DNA of 5,335 nt from an uncultured Bacillaceae bacterium (lineage in GTDB: Bacteria > Bacillota > Bacilli > Bacillales > Cytobacillaceae). Below the pieces are notes generated by a model. That model was not told where the DNA came from. It did not search any database and worked only from the letters and a program-made list of their open reading frames with translations. Numbering within the stretch: position 1 is the first letter of the stretch; each line of letters starts with the position of its first letter. Positions 5,218-5,335 of the stretch are shown piece by piece. The stretch spans positions 1 to 5,335 of the forward strand of contig CALKIU010000092.1 in the NCBI GenBank assembly GCA_937995745.1, given 5' to 3'. The position numbers and the translations under genes were made by a program.

Positions 5218-5335
5218 ATGGAAGAAACCGAACTGCGAAAATACATCGAAAACGACAATTTCCTGGACATCGCTTATGAACGGTATGAGAAATTTAAGTT
5301 GACTGATAATTATGGTGAACAATACAAATTTGACA
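5218..5335 (+). CDS. Start of an unidentified gene, cut by the window end
   Basis: ATG at 5218 is preceded by GAAGGTG (5205-5211) at a 6-base spacing, and the frame is open to the window end (39 complete codons): MEETELRKYIENDNFLDIAY, then a stretch ending NYGEQYKFD. It is charged and predicted helical, with no signal peptide or membrane segment in the part seen. I do not recognise it securely. The pattern loosely recalls the N-terminus of some Firmicutes McrB-like AAA+ restriction proteins, which would fit beside mrr, but that is a guess. Close spacing to mrr and no convincing promoter between them suggest one operon. Confidence 0.6.
   Translation, partial: MEETELRKYIENDNFLDIAYERYEKFKLTDNYGEQYKFD

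Noticed and set aside
1..5335. CRISPR array, tRNA or rRNA genes, insertion sequence ends
   Set aside because: No regularly spaced repeats, no tRNA-like cloverleaf and no transposase fragments or terminal repeats were seen on either strand.

Overview
The window looks like a piece of accessory chromosome from a low-to-moderate GC Gram-positive bacterium, most likely a member of the Bacillaceae. The evidence is strong AGGAGG-like ribosome binding sites, TTG and GTG starts, TATAAT -10 boxes, and protein families typical of Firmicutes. The species cannot be read from the sequence. Nearly every recognisable gene belongs to a DNA-defence or restriction family, and about half are broken, so this reads as a decaying defence island.

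Region 1 (1-798) is the 3' part of a restriction endonuclease gene (PUA/EVE-like N-terminus, Mrr-type nuclease C-terminus). It is killed by an in-frame TAA at 589-591 and has also lost its catalytic Gln and Lys. A good intrinsic terminator follows at 820-875. Region 2 (about 876-1108) has no gene I can support, only an inverted repeat at 923-953. Region 3 (1109-2093) is the 3' remnant of an HNH nuclease. It is followed 16 bases later by an intact gene for a protein with two CBS domains and a HEPN-like N-terminus carrying an R-x4-H motif (RNAIVH).

Region 4 (2094-3231) is an intact HTH plus WYL transcriptional regulator with its own promoter and a TGACA-N6-TGTCA candidate operator. Region 5 (about 3290-4148) is AT-rich at its start and carries the beginning of a type 1 BREX operon. 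brxA (DUF1819) is split by one extra T in a run of seven. Overlapping its stop codon is a 40-codon frame that begins like BrxB (DUF1788) and then loses all similarity. brxC, pglX, pglZ and brxL are absent from the window.

Region 6 (4149-5335) has its own -10 box and a palindrome, then an intact Mrr-family type IV restriction endonuclease with its catalytic residues in place, and 38 bases downstream the start of another gene that runs off the window end.

Of the recognised genes, the WYL regulator, the HEPN-CBS protein and the second Mrr protein look functional. The most original points are the HEPN-like/CBS fusion behind the HNH remnant, the brxA frameshift that coincides with a step in base composition (about 29% to 43% GC), and the long inverted repeat whose arms enclose the brxA promoter and overlap its start codon.
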